A program made the position numbers and the translations under genes. The notes beneath the pieces are model-generated. The model saw only the letters and a program-made list of their open reading frames with translations, was not told the origin of the DNA and did no database searches. Positions 6,770-16,280 of a stretch of DNA of 60,962 bases are shown piece after piece (within the stretch, counting starts at the first letter, position 1; each line of letters opens with the position of its first letter). Origin of the DNA: Clostridia bacterium (GTDB lineage: Bacteria > Bacillota > Clostridia > Christensenellales > DTU072); contig JAFVAC010000033.1 of NCBI GenBank assembly GCA_017476265.1, forward strand, positions 1 to 60,962, in the 5' to 3' direction.

Positions 6770-8434
6770 ATGGAGTATATCGAAAAGACGTTGGGGCAGG
6801 TCATTGGAGACTTGGCTCACAACAGTCCCGAAGGGCTGGCGTTTCAGTTCGCCGACAGGGACTATCGCAGGACCTGGAAAGAGTTCGACGAGGAGACCAC
6901 CGCCGTCGCCAAAGGGTTTATGGCGTTGGGGGTAAAAAAGGGGGAGAAGATCTCCATGTGGGCAACCAACACGCCGGAATGGATGATCACGCTCTTTGCC
7001 GCGGCGAAGATCGGCGCGGTCTTTGTCACGGTCAACACCAACTATAAGAGTTTTGAACTGGAGTACCTCCTGTCCCAGTCGGATACCAAGGTATTGGTGA
7101 TGATGAAAGGATTTAAGGACTCCGACTACGTCGGCATCGTCAACGGGATCTTGCCCGATCTGACCAAGTCGATCGACGGACGGGTGAGCGACGACCGTCT
7201 GCCTATGCTGGAGCAGGTGATCTTTTCCGGCACGCAAGAGGCACCGGAAGGGTACTTGCACTTCGACAGATTGATCGACCTCGGCAAGACCGTCTCCGAC
7301 GAGGAGTACTTGACGCGGTATGCCTCGGTCACCAACGACGAGATCGTCAATATGCAGTACACGTCGGGTACGACGGGCTTCCCGAAAGGGGTCATGCTCA
7401 CCCACAGGAACATCGTCAACAACGGAAAGTGCATCGGCGACGGAATGAACTTCGGTCCCGAAGACCGTCTTCTTATCTGCGTGCCCTTCTTCCACTGCTT
7501 CGGACTGGTCCTTGCGGTCATGGCGTCCATCACGCACGGGACGGGGATGGTCCCCATCGACCACTACAGTCCCATACCCGTCATGGCGGCGATCGACAAG
7601 TGGAAGTGTACCGCCATCCACGGCGTGCCGACGATGTACATCGCTATGTTGGAGAATCCGAACTTTCAAAAATACGACTTTTCCTCTCTTCGGACCGGGA
7701 TCATGGCGGGGTCGCCCTGCCCGGTGGAAGTGATGAAGCAAGTGGTGGACAAGATGAATATGAAAGAGATCGTCATTGTCTTCGGGCAGACCGAGGCGAG
7801 CCCGGGATGCACGATGACTACGACTAGCGACAGTCTTGAAAGGCGCGTCGCCACTGTGGGCAAAGCTTTTCCCGGAGTGGAGTGCAAGATCGTGGACCCG
7901 GAGACCGGCGCGGAGATGCCTCGAGGACAGGCGGGGGAATTCGTCGCGCGGGGATATAACATTATGAAAGGGTACTATAAGATGCCGGAGGCGACGGCGC
8001 AGGCCATCGACAAGGACGGCTGGCTCCATACGGGGGACCTCTGCACCGAGGATAGCGAGGGGTACTTCAAGGTCGTCGGGCGCATCAAGGATATGGTCAT
8101 CCGCGGAGGGGAGAACATTTATCCCAAAGAGATAGAAGAATTTTTGTACACCTTGCCGCAGATCTCCGACGTACAGGTGGTCGGCGTCCCCAGCAAGCAG
8201 TACGGAGAAGAGGTCATGGCGTTTATCATTCTCAAGCAGGGCGAAACGATGACCGAGGAGGAAGTCAAAGCCGCCGTCCGCGCGAATATGGCGCGGCACA
8301 AGGTCCCGAGCTACGTCTGTTTTGTAGACGCATTCCCGGTGACGGCGAGCGGAAAGATACAGAAATTCAAACTGCGTGAGCAGGCGATCGAGATACTGAA
8401 ACTGCACGACGCCGCCAATATTGAGACGGCGTAA
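6770..8434 (+). CDS. AMP-dependent acyl-CoA synthetase (FadD-like)
   Basis: A 554-residue member of the ANL superfamily that adenylates a carboxylic acid and transfers it to CoA. The phosphate-binding loop YTSGTTGFPKG lies near residue 200, the A5-type FGQTEASPG near 340, the TGDL motif near 422, the hinge region GRIKDMVIRGGENIYPKEIE at about 440-460, and the catalytic Lys in TASGKIQKF near 527. The length suits medium- or long-chain acyl-CoA synthetases. It is followed 11 bp later by a TIM-barrel isomerase with a strong GGAGGAG site, so they form an operon although their link is unclear. Confidence 0.92.
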   Translation: MEYIEKTLGQVIGDLAHNSPEGLAFQFADRDYRRTWKEFDEETTAVAKGFMALGVKKGEKISMWATNTPEWMITLFAAAKIGAVFVTVNTNYKSFELEYLLSQSDTKVLVMMKGFKDSDYVGIVNGILPDLTKSIDGRVSDDRLPMLEQVIFSGTQEAPEGYLHFDRLIDLGKTVSDEEYLTRYASVTNDEIVNMQYTSGTTGFPKGVMLTHRNIVNNGKCIGDGMNFGPEDRLLICVPFFHCFGLVLAVMASITHGTGMVPIDHYSPIPVMAAIDKWKCTAIHGVPTMYIAMLENPNFQKYDFSSLRTGIMAGSPCPVEVMKQVVDKMNMKEIVIVFGQTEASPGCTMTTTSDSLERRVATVGKAFPGVECKIVDPETGAEMPRGQAGEFVARGYNIMKGYYKMPEATAQAIDKDGWLHTGDLCTEDSEGYFKVVGRIKDMVIRGGENIYPKEIEEFLYTLPQISDVQVVGVPSKQYGEEVMAFIILKQGETMTEEEVKAAVRANMARHKVPSYVCFVDAFPVTASGKIQKFKLREQAIEILKLHDAANIETA

Positions 8435-8445
8435 GAGGAGGAGAG

Positions 8446-9231
8446 ATGAAGATAGCTTTTTCTACGATAGGGTGTCCCGAGTGGACGTTCGACGAGATCT
8501 TTGCCGTCGCCAACGATCTGCGATACGACGGCGTGGAGATCCGGGGCGTGGGCAGAGAGATGTACGCGCCCAACATCAAACAACTGACCGACGGGACACT
8601 GGAGAAGAAGACGGCAAAGTCCGGCTTGAAGGTGTGCTGTCTGACCTCGGGGGCGACTTTCGCCACGCACGAGGGGGCGGACAGATCGGTTGAAGAAGCC
8701 AAGGCGTACGTCGACCTCGCCGATAGGTTGGGCGTGCCGTACGTCCGCATCATGAGCACCGACAAGCCCTATTACGACGGCGGCGACATCAAACTGTGCG
8801 AGAGGCTCTTTGCCGATCTCGTAAAATATGCCGAAAAGACCTCCGTCACGCCGCTGATTGAGACCAACGGACTCTTCGTGGACACCTCTTTATTGAAGTC
8901 CTTTTTGGAGACGACGGGCGGCGGCGCACTGTGGGATATCCATCACCCATATCGCTTCGGCGGAGAGAAAGTGACGGAAAGCTACGAAAATCTTAAGTCT
9001 TTTGTCAAGCACGTCCATATCAAGGATTCGGTTGTGGAAAAGGGAAAGACTTCTTACCGCATCGTCGGATACGGCGACGTCCCCATCGTAGAGGCGATCG
9101 CGCTGTTAAAAGGGGACGGATTCGACGGATATCTGACGATGGAGTGGGTCAAAAGATGGCATAAAGAACTGGAAGAACCGGGAGTCGTTTTGGCACACTA
9201 TCCCTTCTTTATGCGTAGATATGCGAAATAA
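8446..9231 (+). CDS. Sugar phosphate isomerase/epimerase (AP endonuclease 2-like TIM barrel)
   Basis: The 261-residue protein has the xylose-isomerase-like TIM barrel. Likely metal ligands are the Glu in LIETNG, the Asp in LWDIHH, the His in HVHIKD and the Glu in TMEW near the C-terminus, in the order typical of these epimerases. It is the second gene after the acyl-CoA synthetase. Sugar or inositol substrates are usual for the family; the real one is not identifiable here. Confidence 0.85.
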   Translation: MKIAFSTIGCPEWTFDEIFAVANDLRYDGVEIRGVGREMYAPNIKQLTDGTLEKKTAKSGLKVCCLTSGATFATHEGADRSVEEAKAYVDLADRLGVPYVRIMSTDKPYYDGGDIKLCERLFADLVKYAEKTSVTPLIETNGLFVDTSLLKSFLETTGGGALWDIHHPYRFGGEKVTESYENLKSFVKHVHIKDSVVEKGKTSYRIVGYGDVPIVEAIALLKGDGFDGYLTMEWVKRWHKELEEPGVVLAHYPFFMRRYAK

Positions 9232-9267
9232 CAGATAAAGGCGCGCCGAATTTTGTAAAAGGAGAAT

Positions 9268-10623
9268 ATGACGGAGAAGAAAGAGAACGCAAATCAAGAA
9301 AGAGAAGCAAAAAAGGAGCGTCGCAAGTCGGCGCATCCGATCAACAATCGGAACGGGAAGAGAAAGCAGGAAGGGGCGGAGCGTCCCGCAACGGAGTCCG
9401 TCGCCCCACCCGCCCACCCGATCGACTCGGTCTCCCGCGAAGGGGAGGACAACGGCAAAAAAGGAAAAGGTCTCCGGGAGAAGAAGCAGTCGAACGTAAC
9501 GCGATCCGACAGACCGGACAAGCCGAAGGCGGAGAACCCGGTCGAAAAGCCGAAATCGGAGAGCAAAAAGGACAACAAGATCCAGAAGTCGGAATTGCGG
9601 ACCATCGTCCTCAAGGCGGTGGAACAAAAAGACGGTCAACTGAAGAAGAAAGACCTCTTCGACGTGTGTCTGAAGAGATTCGACTTAACAGCCGCCGAGA
9701 AGAGAGACCGCTCGCCGGAAGGGAAGTGGACCAACTGCCGAAGCGTCATCGGGCTTGCGATCGCCGAACTGGTCGCCGAGGGGAAGATCGTCATCGACCC
9801 GGAGGGACTATGCCGTATGCCACCGGAAGAAAAAGCAGAGAGCAAGGAGGACGCCGATATCAAAGACGCCTTGGCGGAACTGGTCGTACAGATCCTTTCT
9901 TCCGGAGAAAAATTGAAAAAAAACGAGCTCCTCAATCGGTGCGTAGCGCACTATCCGAAGGCAAAACCGCAGTCGGTCAGATGCGAGGGCGGCAAGACGA
10001 TAGGCGCCCTGAAATCGTCGGGAACTATCAGTCAAAACAAGCAAGACGGTACCTTTTATATCGAAGAAAGGTTCCCAAATACGCCTCTTGGGAAAACGCT
10101 CCGTGTGGCGTACGACGGCGGCGACGTCAAGAAGTGCCTCATCGACGCACTGAACCTTTCGGGGGGACCGTTCTTTGAAAGATTCTCGGTCGAACTGATG
10201 GAAAAGGTCCTCTCCCGCCGCGGCGCGGTGGAGAAGGCGGAAGTCACCGGCGGACCCGACGACGGCGGGATCGATGGAAAGATCGTGTACAGGGACGAAC
10301 TCGGCTTTCGGGAGACCGTCCTCTTACAGGCGAAACTTCGCAACGTCACCAAGTCGGAGAGCGCGTATGAATCGGGCAGGCAGATCACGCTGAAAGAGGT
10401 GAGGGAGTTCTTCGGGGCGGCGGTCGCGGCAAAAGGCACGCGATTTGTCTGGATCACGACCACGACGTTCTGCCGCGAGGCGAAGTACTTTATCGAAAAG
10501 CAACCGGACTTTGTGGGGATCGATAAAAAGAGACTGTATGAACTCTGCAAGGGGTACGGCGTGGGCGTCGTCCTGAACGCCGAGGGCAAGGAAGAACTCG
10601 ACTACAAAAAGTTTATGAACTGA
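9268..10623 (+). CDS. Mrr-like restriction endonuclease-fold protein with two winged-helix repeats
   Basis: The 451-residue protein has three parts. Residues 1-105 are Lys/Glu/Ser-rich and probably disordered. Residues about 109-188 and 198-267 look like two diverged winged-helix repeats, each with a KKxxLx(D/N)xC core (KKKDLFDVC; KKNELLNRC). Residues about 300-430 resemble the Mrr catalytic domain, with Glu309 in SVELMEKVL, Asp336 in GGIDGKIV and the Q-x-K pair 354-356 in LLQAK. Mrr-type enzymes cut modified or foreign DNA. No methylase or specificity gene is adjacent, so it may be a stand-alone type IV enzyme. It ends with its own terminator. Confidence 0.75.
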   Translation: MTEKKENANQEREAKKERRKSAHPINNRNGKRKQEGAERPATESVAPPAHPIDSVSREGEDNGKKGKGLREKKQSNVTRSDRPDKPKAENPVEKPKSESKKDNKIQKSELRTIVLKAVEQKDGQLKKKDLFDVCLKRFDLTAAEKRDRSPEGKWTNCRSVIGLAIAELVAEGKIVIDPEGLCRMPPEEKAESKEDADIKDALAELVVQILSSGEKLKKNELLNRCVAHYPKAKPQSVRCEGGKTIGALKSSGTISQNKQDGTFYIEERFPNTPLGKTLRVAYDGGDVKKCLIDALNLSGGPFFERFSVELMEKVLSRRGAVEKAEVTGGPDDGGIDGKIVYRDELGFRETVLLQAKLRNVTKSESAYESGRQITLKEVREFFGAAVAAKGTRFVWITTTTFCREAKYFIEKQPDFVGIDKKRLYELCKGYGVGVVLNAEGKEELDYKKFMN

Positions 10624-10634
10624 AATTTTTCTTC

Positions 10635-10654
10635 GGGGCGCAAGCCCCTTTTTT
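10635..10654 (+). terminator. Intrinsic terminator after the Mrr-like gene
   Basis: GGGGC (10635-10639), GCAA loop, GCCCC (10644-10648), then six T. Confidence 0.85.
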
Positions 10655-10681
10655 ATTGCCACGGACAATCACGGATAGCGG

Positions 10682-10710
10682 TTGACGAAAAATAAAAGTA
10701 GTACTATAAT
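10682..10710 (+). promoter_or_regulatory. Promoter of the glycan cluster
   Basis: TTGACG (10682-10687) and perfect TATAAT (10705-10710) with 17-bp spacing, 37 bp before the DegT start. No further promoter is seen until the cluster ends. Confidence 0.85.
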
Positions 10711-10746
10711 TAATTTTATAAAATATTTTTTACTTAAGGACAAAAT

Positions 10747-11943
10747 ATGGAAATCAAATTTTCTCCGCCGGATATTACGGAAGCGGAAATAGCCGAAGTC
10801 GTGGACGCCCTGCGTTCCGGGTGGATCACGACCGGACCCAAGACGAAAAAATTCGAAAAAGAGATCGCGTCCTATTGCGGAACGACCAAGGCGGTCTGCC
10901 TCAACTCCGCTACGGCGGGGCTGGAACTTATTTTGCGCGTTTTGGGCGTGGGACCCGGGGACGAAGTGATCACGTCCGCTTATACTTACACCGCCAGTGC
11001 GTCCGTCATCGCGCACGTCGGGGCGAAAATGGTCCTGTGCGACGTGCAAAAGCACGGCGTGGAGATGGACTACGACAGGTTGGAAAACCTCGTCACCGAA
11101 AGGACCAAGGCGATCATACCCGTCGATATAGCCGGGATCATGTGCGATTACGACCGTATTTTTGCCATCGTGGAGAGAAAAAAGTCTCTCTTCCGCCCCG
11201 CAGGAGACATGCAGCAAACGCTCGGTCGGATAGCGGTCGTCGCCGACGCGGCGCACAGTTTCGGCGCGGTCAGAAAGGGCAAAAAGTCCGGGAATATCGC
11301 CGATTTTTCCTCGTTTTCTTTTCATGCGGTCAAAAATCTGACCACAGCCGAGGGCGGTGCGGTCACCTGGAGACCGAGAGAGGACTTCGACGACGAAGAC
11401 TTGTATAGACGATTTATGCTACTGTCTTTGCACGGACAGAGCAAGGACGCCCTCGCCAAGACCAAACTCGGCGCGTGGGAGTACGACATCGTGACGCTGG
11501 GCTACAAGTGCAATATGACCGACGTGGTCGCCGGGATCGGACTGGCGCAATTGGCACGCTACGACGGCTTGCTTGCGCGGCGCAAGGCAATCATGCGTCG
11601 ATATCGTGAGGCGTTGGAGCCGATCGGCGTGCGCTTTTTGTCGCACGAAGGGACGGATTTTTGCGGGAGCCACCACCTCTGCATCGTCCGGCTTCCCGGA
11701 TATGACGAACAAAAACGGAACGCTTTTATCGAAAACATGGCAAAAAGAGGCGTCGCCACCAACGTCCACTACAAGCCCCTGCCTATGCACACGGCGTATA
11801 AGGCGATCGGCTTTTCCATAGAGGACTATCCGAACGCTTACGACTTTTATAAAAACGAAGTGACGTTGCCGCTGCATACGCTGTTGTCGGACGAGGAGGC
11901 GGAGTACGTCGTCGCCTGCGTCAAGGAGTGCTATGTCGAGTAG
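10747..11943 (+). CDS. DegT/DnrJ/EryC1/StrS-family sugar aminotransferase
   Basis: This 398-residue PLP enzyme transfers an amino group to a nucleotide-linked keto-sugar. The PLP-pairing Asp167 is in VVADAAH, and the Schiff-base Lys196 is in SFHAVKNLTTAEGG, the usual family signature. The N-terminus carries the GWITTGPKTKKFE start common to PglE/WecE-type enzymes. It opens a five-gene glycan cluster; the next gene, an initiating sugar transferase, starts inside its last codons. I infer that it makes the amino sugar used in that glycan. Confidence 0.92.
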   Translation: MEIKFSPPDITEAEIAEVVDALRSGWITTGPKTKKFEKEIASYCGTTKAVCLNSATAGLELILRVLGVGPGDEVITSAYTYTASASVIAHVGAKMVLCDVQKHGVEMDYDRLENLVTERTKAIIPVDIAGIMCDYDRIFAIVERKKSLFRPAGDMQQTLGRIAVVADAAHSFGAVRKGKKSGNIADFSSFSFHAVKNLTTAEGGAVTWRPREDFDDEDLYRRFMLLSLHGQSKDALAKTKLGAWEYDIVTLGYKCNMTDVVAGIGLAQLARYDGLLARRKAIMRRYREALEPIGVRFLSHEGTDFCGSHHLCIVRLPGYDEQKRNAFIENMAKRGVATNVHYKPLPMHTAYKAIGFSIEDYPNAYDFYKNEVTLPLHTLLSDEEAEYVVACVKECYVE

Positions 11944-12580
11944 TTTAGATTATAAAAAAATCGTCAAGAAAAAAGCGTTTTCCCGGTTTTTTATTCGCTT
12001 TTTTGATATTTTGATCTCCTTTTTCGGGATCGTATTCTTGCTCTTGTTCTTTGCCGTCATTGCCGTCGCCATCAAGTGCGACAGCAAGGGCGAGGTCTTT
12101 TTCCGTCAGGTCCGCGTGGGGCGCAACGGCAAGACCTTTCGTATCTTTAAGTTCCGGACGATGGTAAAAGACGCCGAAAAGAAGGGGCTTCAACTGTCCA
12201 CCGCGACGGACAGCCGTATCACCAAGGTGGGCAAGTTCCTCCGCAAGACCAAGTGCGACGAACTGCCGCAACTGTTCAACGTGTTTTTGGGGCAGATGAG
12301 TTTCGTCGGGCCTCGTCCCGAAGTCCCGAAGTACGTCGAGATGTACTCCGAAGAGCAGAAAAACGTCCTCTTGATCCGACCGGGGATCACCGACGAGGCG
12401 TCCATACTTTTCCGCAACGAAAACGATATTTTGGAAAAGTCCGACGATCCGGAACGGACGTATATCGAAGAGGTCATGCCGAAAAAGCTGGCGTTAAACC
12501 TCGAGTATTTGCAAAAAATGGGTGTTTTTTACAATTTGAAATTGATTTTTAAGACCATCGTTTCGGTCGTCAAGGAATAA
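11933..12580 (+). CDS. Initiating sugar-phosphate transferase (undecaprenyl-phosphate linked)
   Basis: The 215-residue protein is a monotopic bacterial sugar transferase. A hydrophobic reentrant segment (about 20-48) is followed by the family core: [21 protein letters not shown], then [28 protein letters not shown], then a PGITDEAS motif. Such enzymes place the first sugar phosphate on undecaprenyl phosphate at the inner membrane face. Short PglC-like size (no extra N-terminal membrane bundle). Its ATG lies within the end of the DegT gene (11-bp overlap), showing tight coupling. Confidence 0.93.
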   Translation: MSSSLDYKKIVKKKAFSRFFIRFFDILISFFGIVFLLLFFAVIAVAIKCDSKGEVFFRQVRVGRNGKTFRIFKFRTMVKDAEKKGLQLSTATDSRITKVGKFLRKTKCDELPQLFNVFLGQMSFVGPRPEVPKYVEMYSEEQKNVLLIRPGITDEASILFRNENDILEKSDDPERTYIEEVMPKKLALNLEYLQKMGVFYNLKLIFKTIVSVVKE

Positions 12581-12581
12581 T

Positions 12582-13631
12582 ATGCTCGTCAGTATCGGTA
12601 TCATCGCGTATAACGAAGAAAAAAACATCGGCAAACTGTTCGACGCCCTTTTGAAACAGGACTATCCGAAAGAACGGACCGAGCTGTTGCTCGTGGACGG
12701 CAAGTCGTCCGACGGGACCAGAGGGATCATGGAGCGGTTTTTGACCGAACACGGTGCCGAGTACGCCGCCGTTCGCCTATTTGACAACGAAAAGAGGGTC
12801 CAGCCCGCCGCATGGAAGATTGTGGTGGAGCAATTTGACGGAGATATCCTCTTGCGACTTGACGCGCACGCCGTATTGCCCGAAGACTTCGTCAGTAAAA
12901 ACGTTGCCTGCATCGAGAGCGGAGAGAGCGTCTGTGGCGGAGTGTTCAACAAGGTCGCCGAAGAGGGGGGGAGCGAATTAATGCAGATCGCCGAGACCTC
13001 TATGTTCGGGAGCGGTATCGCGCGGTATCGCAACGAGGGGGAGAAGCGAGAGTACGTCCGCACTGTAGGGCTCGCCTGCTACAAGAGAGAAGTATTCGAG
13101 ACGGTGGGCAATTTCAACGAGGAGATCATTCGCGCCGAGGACAACGAACTCCACCATCGGGTGACTTCCGCCGGGTACAAAATCTGTTTTGACCCGTCCA
13201 TTCGAGCCGACTATATGACCCGATCGACGCTGAAGGGGATGTTGAAACAAAAATTCGGCAACGGCAGATGGGTGGGCGTGACCACGCTGGCAGTCAGCCC
13301 CGGGGTGTTTTCCATTTATCATTTCGTGCCGTTCGCCTTTGTGTGCGCGCTGATTTTGTCGATTGCGCTCGCCGTCTTCGGGATCGTCTTATCCTCCATC
13401 TATTGGGCGATACCGTTTTTTGCGGTGGCGGGGAGCTACTGTTTGGTCGCGGTGCTTTTGTCACTCTTGTCCGTGCGCGGGAGAAAAAAATCGTACGCTC
13501 TGGCGTTGCCGGGGTTGTTCTTTTTACTGCACTGCGCTTACGGTGTGGGGACCCTTGTCGGAGTCTTCGATCTGAGAGCGATCGTCCGCGTCAAGCGGGC
13601 GGAAAAGAACGTCAAACCGTATAGGGGTTAG
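12582..13631 (+). CDS. Membrane-attached GT2 glycosyltransferase (ExoA-like)
   Basis: The 349-residue protein starts with a GT-A domain: SIGIIAYNEEKNIG for nucleotide binding, LLLVDGKSSDGT, and LLRLDAHAVLP, where the DAHA form of the metal motif is that of ExoA-like enzymes. A further motif, RAEDNELHHR (about 183-192), matches the acceptor-side ED motif. The last 100 residues contain two to three hydrophobic helices (about 236-325) that anchor it in the membrane. The start is one base after the previous stop. It likely adds a sugar to the lipid-linked intermediate. Confidence 0.88.
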   Translation: MLVSIGIIAYNEEKNIGKLFDALLKQDYPKERTELLLVDGKSSDGTRGIMERFLTEHGAEYAAVRLFDNEKRVQPAAWKIVVEQFDGDILLRLDAHAVLPEDFVSKNVACIESGESVCGGVFNKVAEEGGSELMQIAETSMFGSGIARYRNEGEKREYVRTVGLACYKREVFETVGNFNEEIIRAEDNELHHRVTSAGYKICFDPSIRADYMTRSTLKGMLKQKFGNGRWVGVTTLAVSPGVFSIYHFVPFAFVCALILSIALAVFGIVLSSIYWAIPFFAVAGSYCLVAVLLSLLSVRGRKKSYALALPGLFFLLHCAYGVGTLVGVFDLRAIVRVKRAEKNVKPYRG

Positions 13632-13632
13632 T

Positions 13633-14607
13633 ATGCTGTTTTCCGTGGTCGTCCCAGTCAAGAACGCGCAAAGAGAACTGCCCGACTGCATTTTGTCGGT
13701 CCTAAGGCAGCCTTTCCGCGACTTCGAGTTGATCCTCGTCTACTCTCCGAGCAAGGACGACAGTTTTGACTGCTGCCGTCGTTTTGCCAATATCGAGAGT
13801 CGGATCCGCATTGTCAAGACCGACGGAGAGACGGCGTTTGCCGCCAAAAAGATCGGCGTGGAAGAGGCGCAAGGGGAGTATGTGACTGTGCTATATCCCG
13901 ACGGCAAGATGGGCGAGGACCTCTTGTCTGCGGCGAAAGACGCGATCGGAAAGGAGTCCGCCGATCTCGTGGCGTATCCCAAGACTCGTCCCGACGCAAG
14001 CGCAGACCTGCCGGACCATTCCTACGTCGAGGACAAGGATGAACTGCGCGCTCTCCTGTTGTCCCGGACGGGGATCAATAAACACTTTGTGGGCTTCTTT
14101 GCCAAAAAGGACCTGTATTTGACGGCGATGTCGTACTATCACGAAGGGATCGCCGCCGACGAGGACGACCTGCTCGTCTTTGCCGCGATCGCCCGGGCGA
14201 AAGGCATCCGCTTTTTTGCCGAAGGCGGTGGGTACGCTTATCTTGGCAAGACGTATTTTCCCCGTCCCCACGGATGGACGAGGATCGAGTCGGAAGAGAT
14301 CCTCTTTCAGCGACTCAATGCCGTCGCGGACGAGAGCGACTGCTCTTTCGTGCGGGATAACATCGCCCTGCACGCCTTTTTCGTCACCGAAAAGGAACTG
14401 CTCCTTTTGGCGCAAAACGGGAAAAAAGAGGAATTTTACGACGCGTTTTTGCGTGTGACAAACTCGGCGTACTATTACGCGTTGAAGAGAAAAGAGTACG
14501 TCGGACTCAAAAAGACGGAGAGACGGCTTTTGAAAGCGTTGGTGAAAAAGAGACGTCGCTTGGCCTTTTGGCTGTTGAGACGGCGTCCGTCGAGGAGGAA
14601 AGGGTAA
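13633..14607 (+). CDS. GT2 glycosyltransferase with degenerate metal motif
   Basis: The 324-residue protein opens with SVVVPVKNAQRELPDCILSV, the standard GT2 start. Where most relatives carry a D-x-D after GEYV, this one reads VLYPDGKMGEDLL, so the metal-binding motif is altered or shifted. A later ADEDDLLVF segment could supply the catalytic base region. There is no membrane helix and the C-terminus is strongly basic. It lies one base after the preceding GT2 and two bases before the flippase. Either a divergent active enzyme or an inactive partner is possible. Confidence 0.8.
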   Translation: MLFSVVVPVKNAQRELPDCILSVLRQPFRDFELILVYSPSKDDSFDCCRRFANIESRIRIVKTDGETAFAAKKIGVEEAQGEYVTVLYPDGKMGEDLLSAAKDAIGKESADLVAYPKTRPDASADLPDHSYVEDKDELRALLLSRTGINKHFVGFFAKKDLYLTAMSYYHEGIAADEDDLLVFAAIARAKGIRFFAEGGGYAYLGKTYFPRPHGWTRIESEEILFQRLNAVADESDCSFVRDNIALHAFFVTEKELLLLAQNGKKEEFYDAFLRVTNSAYYYALKRKEYVGLKKTERRLLKALVKKRRRLAFWLLRRRPSRRKG

Positions 14608-14608
14608 T

Positions 14609-16156
14609 ATGGCGGTCTTCAATCAAAAGAGCCGCACGGAGAACGCGCGTCTGTCCTCCATCCTCGGCGTGACCAATCAGTTGATGCGATACGTGCTGGC
14701 GTTCGTGTACCGAACGGTCTTTTTGATGGTCCTGACCAAGGAGTATCTCGGTCTGGATGGACTGTTCACCAATATCCTCGCCATATTGCAACTCGCCGAA
14801 CTCGGCATCGGCACGGCGATCGTCTTCAGGATGTACAAGCCCATCCAGCAGGAGGACGTCCATAAAGTCGCCGCGTATATGAACTTTTATAAGTGGGTCT
14901 ACCGCATCATCGCACTTGTGGTGCTTGCGGCGGGACTCATTCTGTTGCCCTTTTTGGACTTCTTTATCAAAGACGCTTCCGAAGTCCCCGCCGACCTCGA
15001 CGTCAAGGTGCTGTACCTGTTCTTTTTGGCGCAGAGCGTGACGAGCTATCTCTTCGTCTACAAACAGTCGATCCTGACCGCCGATCAAAAGGGCTATACC
15101 GTCAGTATCTTTTCCATCATCGTCCAGACCATCCGATACGCGGTGATGTTCCCGCTTCTGGTCCTGACAAAAAATTATACTCTGACCCTCGGCGTGAGCA
15201 TCGGCACGGTGGTCGTCACCAACTACTTTCTGAGTCTTATCACCCATCGGAAGTATCGAGAAGTCTTTCGACTTAAAGACAAACTCACCAAAGAGGAAAA
15301 GAAAGAGATACTCAAGGACACTTCGGCTATGATGTGCCACAAGGCGGGAGAGGCACTTGTTTTCGGGATAGACAGCATTCTGGTCAGCAAGTACGTCGGC
15401 ACGGGAATGCTGGGGATATACAGCAACTACTCCCTGCTCATCAACGCCGTCACCGGGCTCTTGACGCAGTTTTTGGGGAGTTTTATCGCAAGCCTCGGCA
15501 ATATGTCCATCTTGTCCGACGACGAAAACAAGATGCGCGTCTACAAGAGGCTCATCTTCCTCAACAACTGGGTCGTGTGCTTCTGCACCGTCTCCCTGTT
15601 TGTTCTCATCAATCCTTTCATTCGGCTCTGGCAGGGGGAGGATATGCTCCTGTCTATGTCCACGGTGGCGGCTCTGTCGGCGAGCTTTTTCATCAACAAT
15701 TCCCGCTGGGTCACCAACAGCTACATCACCGCGAGCGGACTGTTTATCAAGGATCGTTGGAGACCGTTTTTGCAGGCGGCGATCAATCTGGTCGCGTCCG
15801 TTTTGCTGGTCCAAGCCATCGGTATTACGGGGATATTTGTCGGGACCATTATCTCGTGCGTGGTTACCATCTGGTGGCGTGAGCCGCACGTCTTGCACAA
15901 GTACGAACTGCACGCGTCGGTCAAGGTCTATTGGATCCGACACTGTATCAACATTCTGTTTACCGCGGCGTTTTGCGTGGGCGGCTACTATCTGTCGGGA
16001 CTCTTGGACGGGTCGTTCGCGTCCTTTATGATCCGCGTCGCGGCGTGTCTTGTTATTCCCAACGGCATTCTCCTCGCGGCGTATTGTCGGACCGAGGACT
16101 TCCGGTTCTACCTCGACTACGTCTTGCGAAGACTGCACCTGAAAAAGAACGGATAA
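14609..16156 (+). CDS. Wzx-type polysaccharide flippase
   Basis: The 515-residue integral membrane protein has about 12 to 14 hydrophobic segments spread over its whole length, as in the PST/MOP exporter family. The N-terminus (GVTNQLMRYVLAFVYRTVFL, then LGLDGLFTNILAILQLAELGIGTAI) is characteristic of clostridial polysaccharide flippases. It is the last gene of the glycan cluster and would move the undecaprenyl-linked oligosaccharide outward. A clear terminator follows after 21 bp. Confidence 0.92.
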   Translation: MAVFNQKSRTENARLSSILGVTNQLMRYVLAFVYRTVFLMVLTKEYLGLDGLFTNILAILQLAELGIGTAIVFRMYKPIQQEDVHKVAAYMNFYKWVYRIIALVVLAAGLILLPFLDFFIKDASEVPADLDVKVLYLFFLAQSVTSYLFVYKQSILTADQKGYTVSIFSIIVQTIRYAVMFPLLVLTKNYTLTLGVSIGTVVVTNYFLSLITHRKYREVFRLKDKLTKEEKKEILKDTSAMMCHKAGEALVFGIDSILVSKYVGTGMLGIYSNYSLLINAVTGLLTQFLGSFIASLGNMSILSDDENKMRVYKRLIFLNNWVVCFCTVSLFVLINPFIRLWQGEDMLLSMSTVAALSASFFINNSRWVTNSYITASGLFIKDRWRPFLQAAINLVASVLLVQAIGITGIFVGTIISCVVTIWWREPHVLHKYELHASVKVYWIRHCINILFTAAFCVGGYYLSGLLDGSFASFMIRVAACLVIPNGILLAAYCRTEDFRFYLDYVLRRLHLKKNG

Positions 16157-16177
16157 GGATAGATGAACTTTCAAACA

Positions 16178-16210
16178 AACGGTCTGTTTTGGCAGACCGT
16201 TATTTCATTT
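16178..16210 (+). terminator. Intrinsic terminator of the glycan cluster
   Basis: Nine-pair perfect stem AACGGTCTG (16178-16186) / CAGACCGTT (16193-16201), followed by a T-rich tract. Confidence 0.8.
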
Positions 16211-16280
16211 TCGGGACCCCGAAGTCGTAGTTTTATTTTGTGTTTTGTCGGATCCACCTCGGCGACGATCGCGTCCCGAG

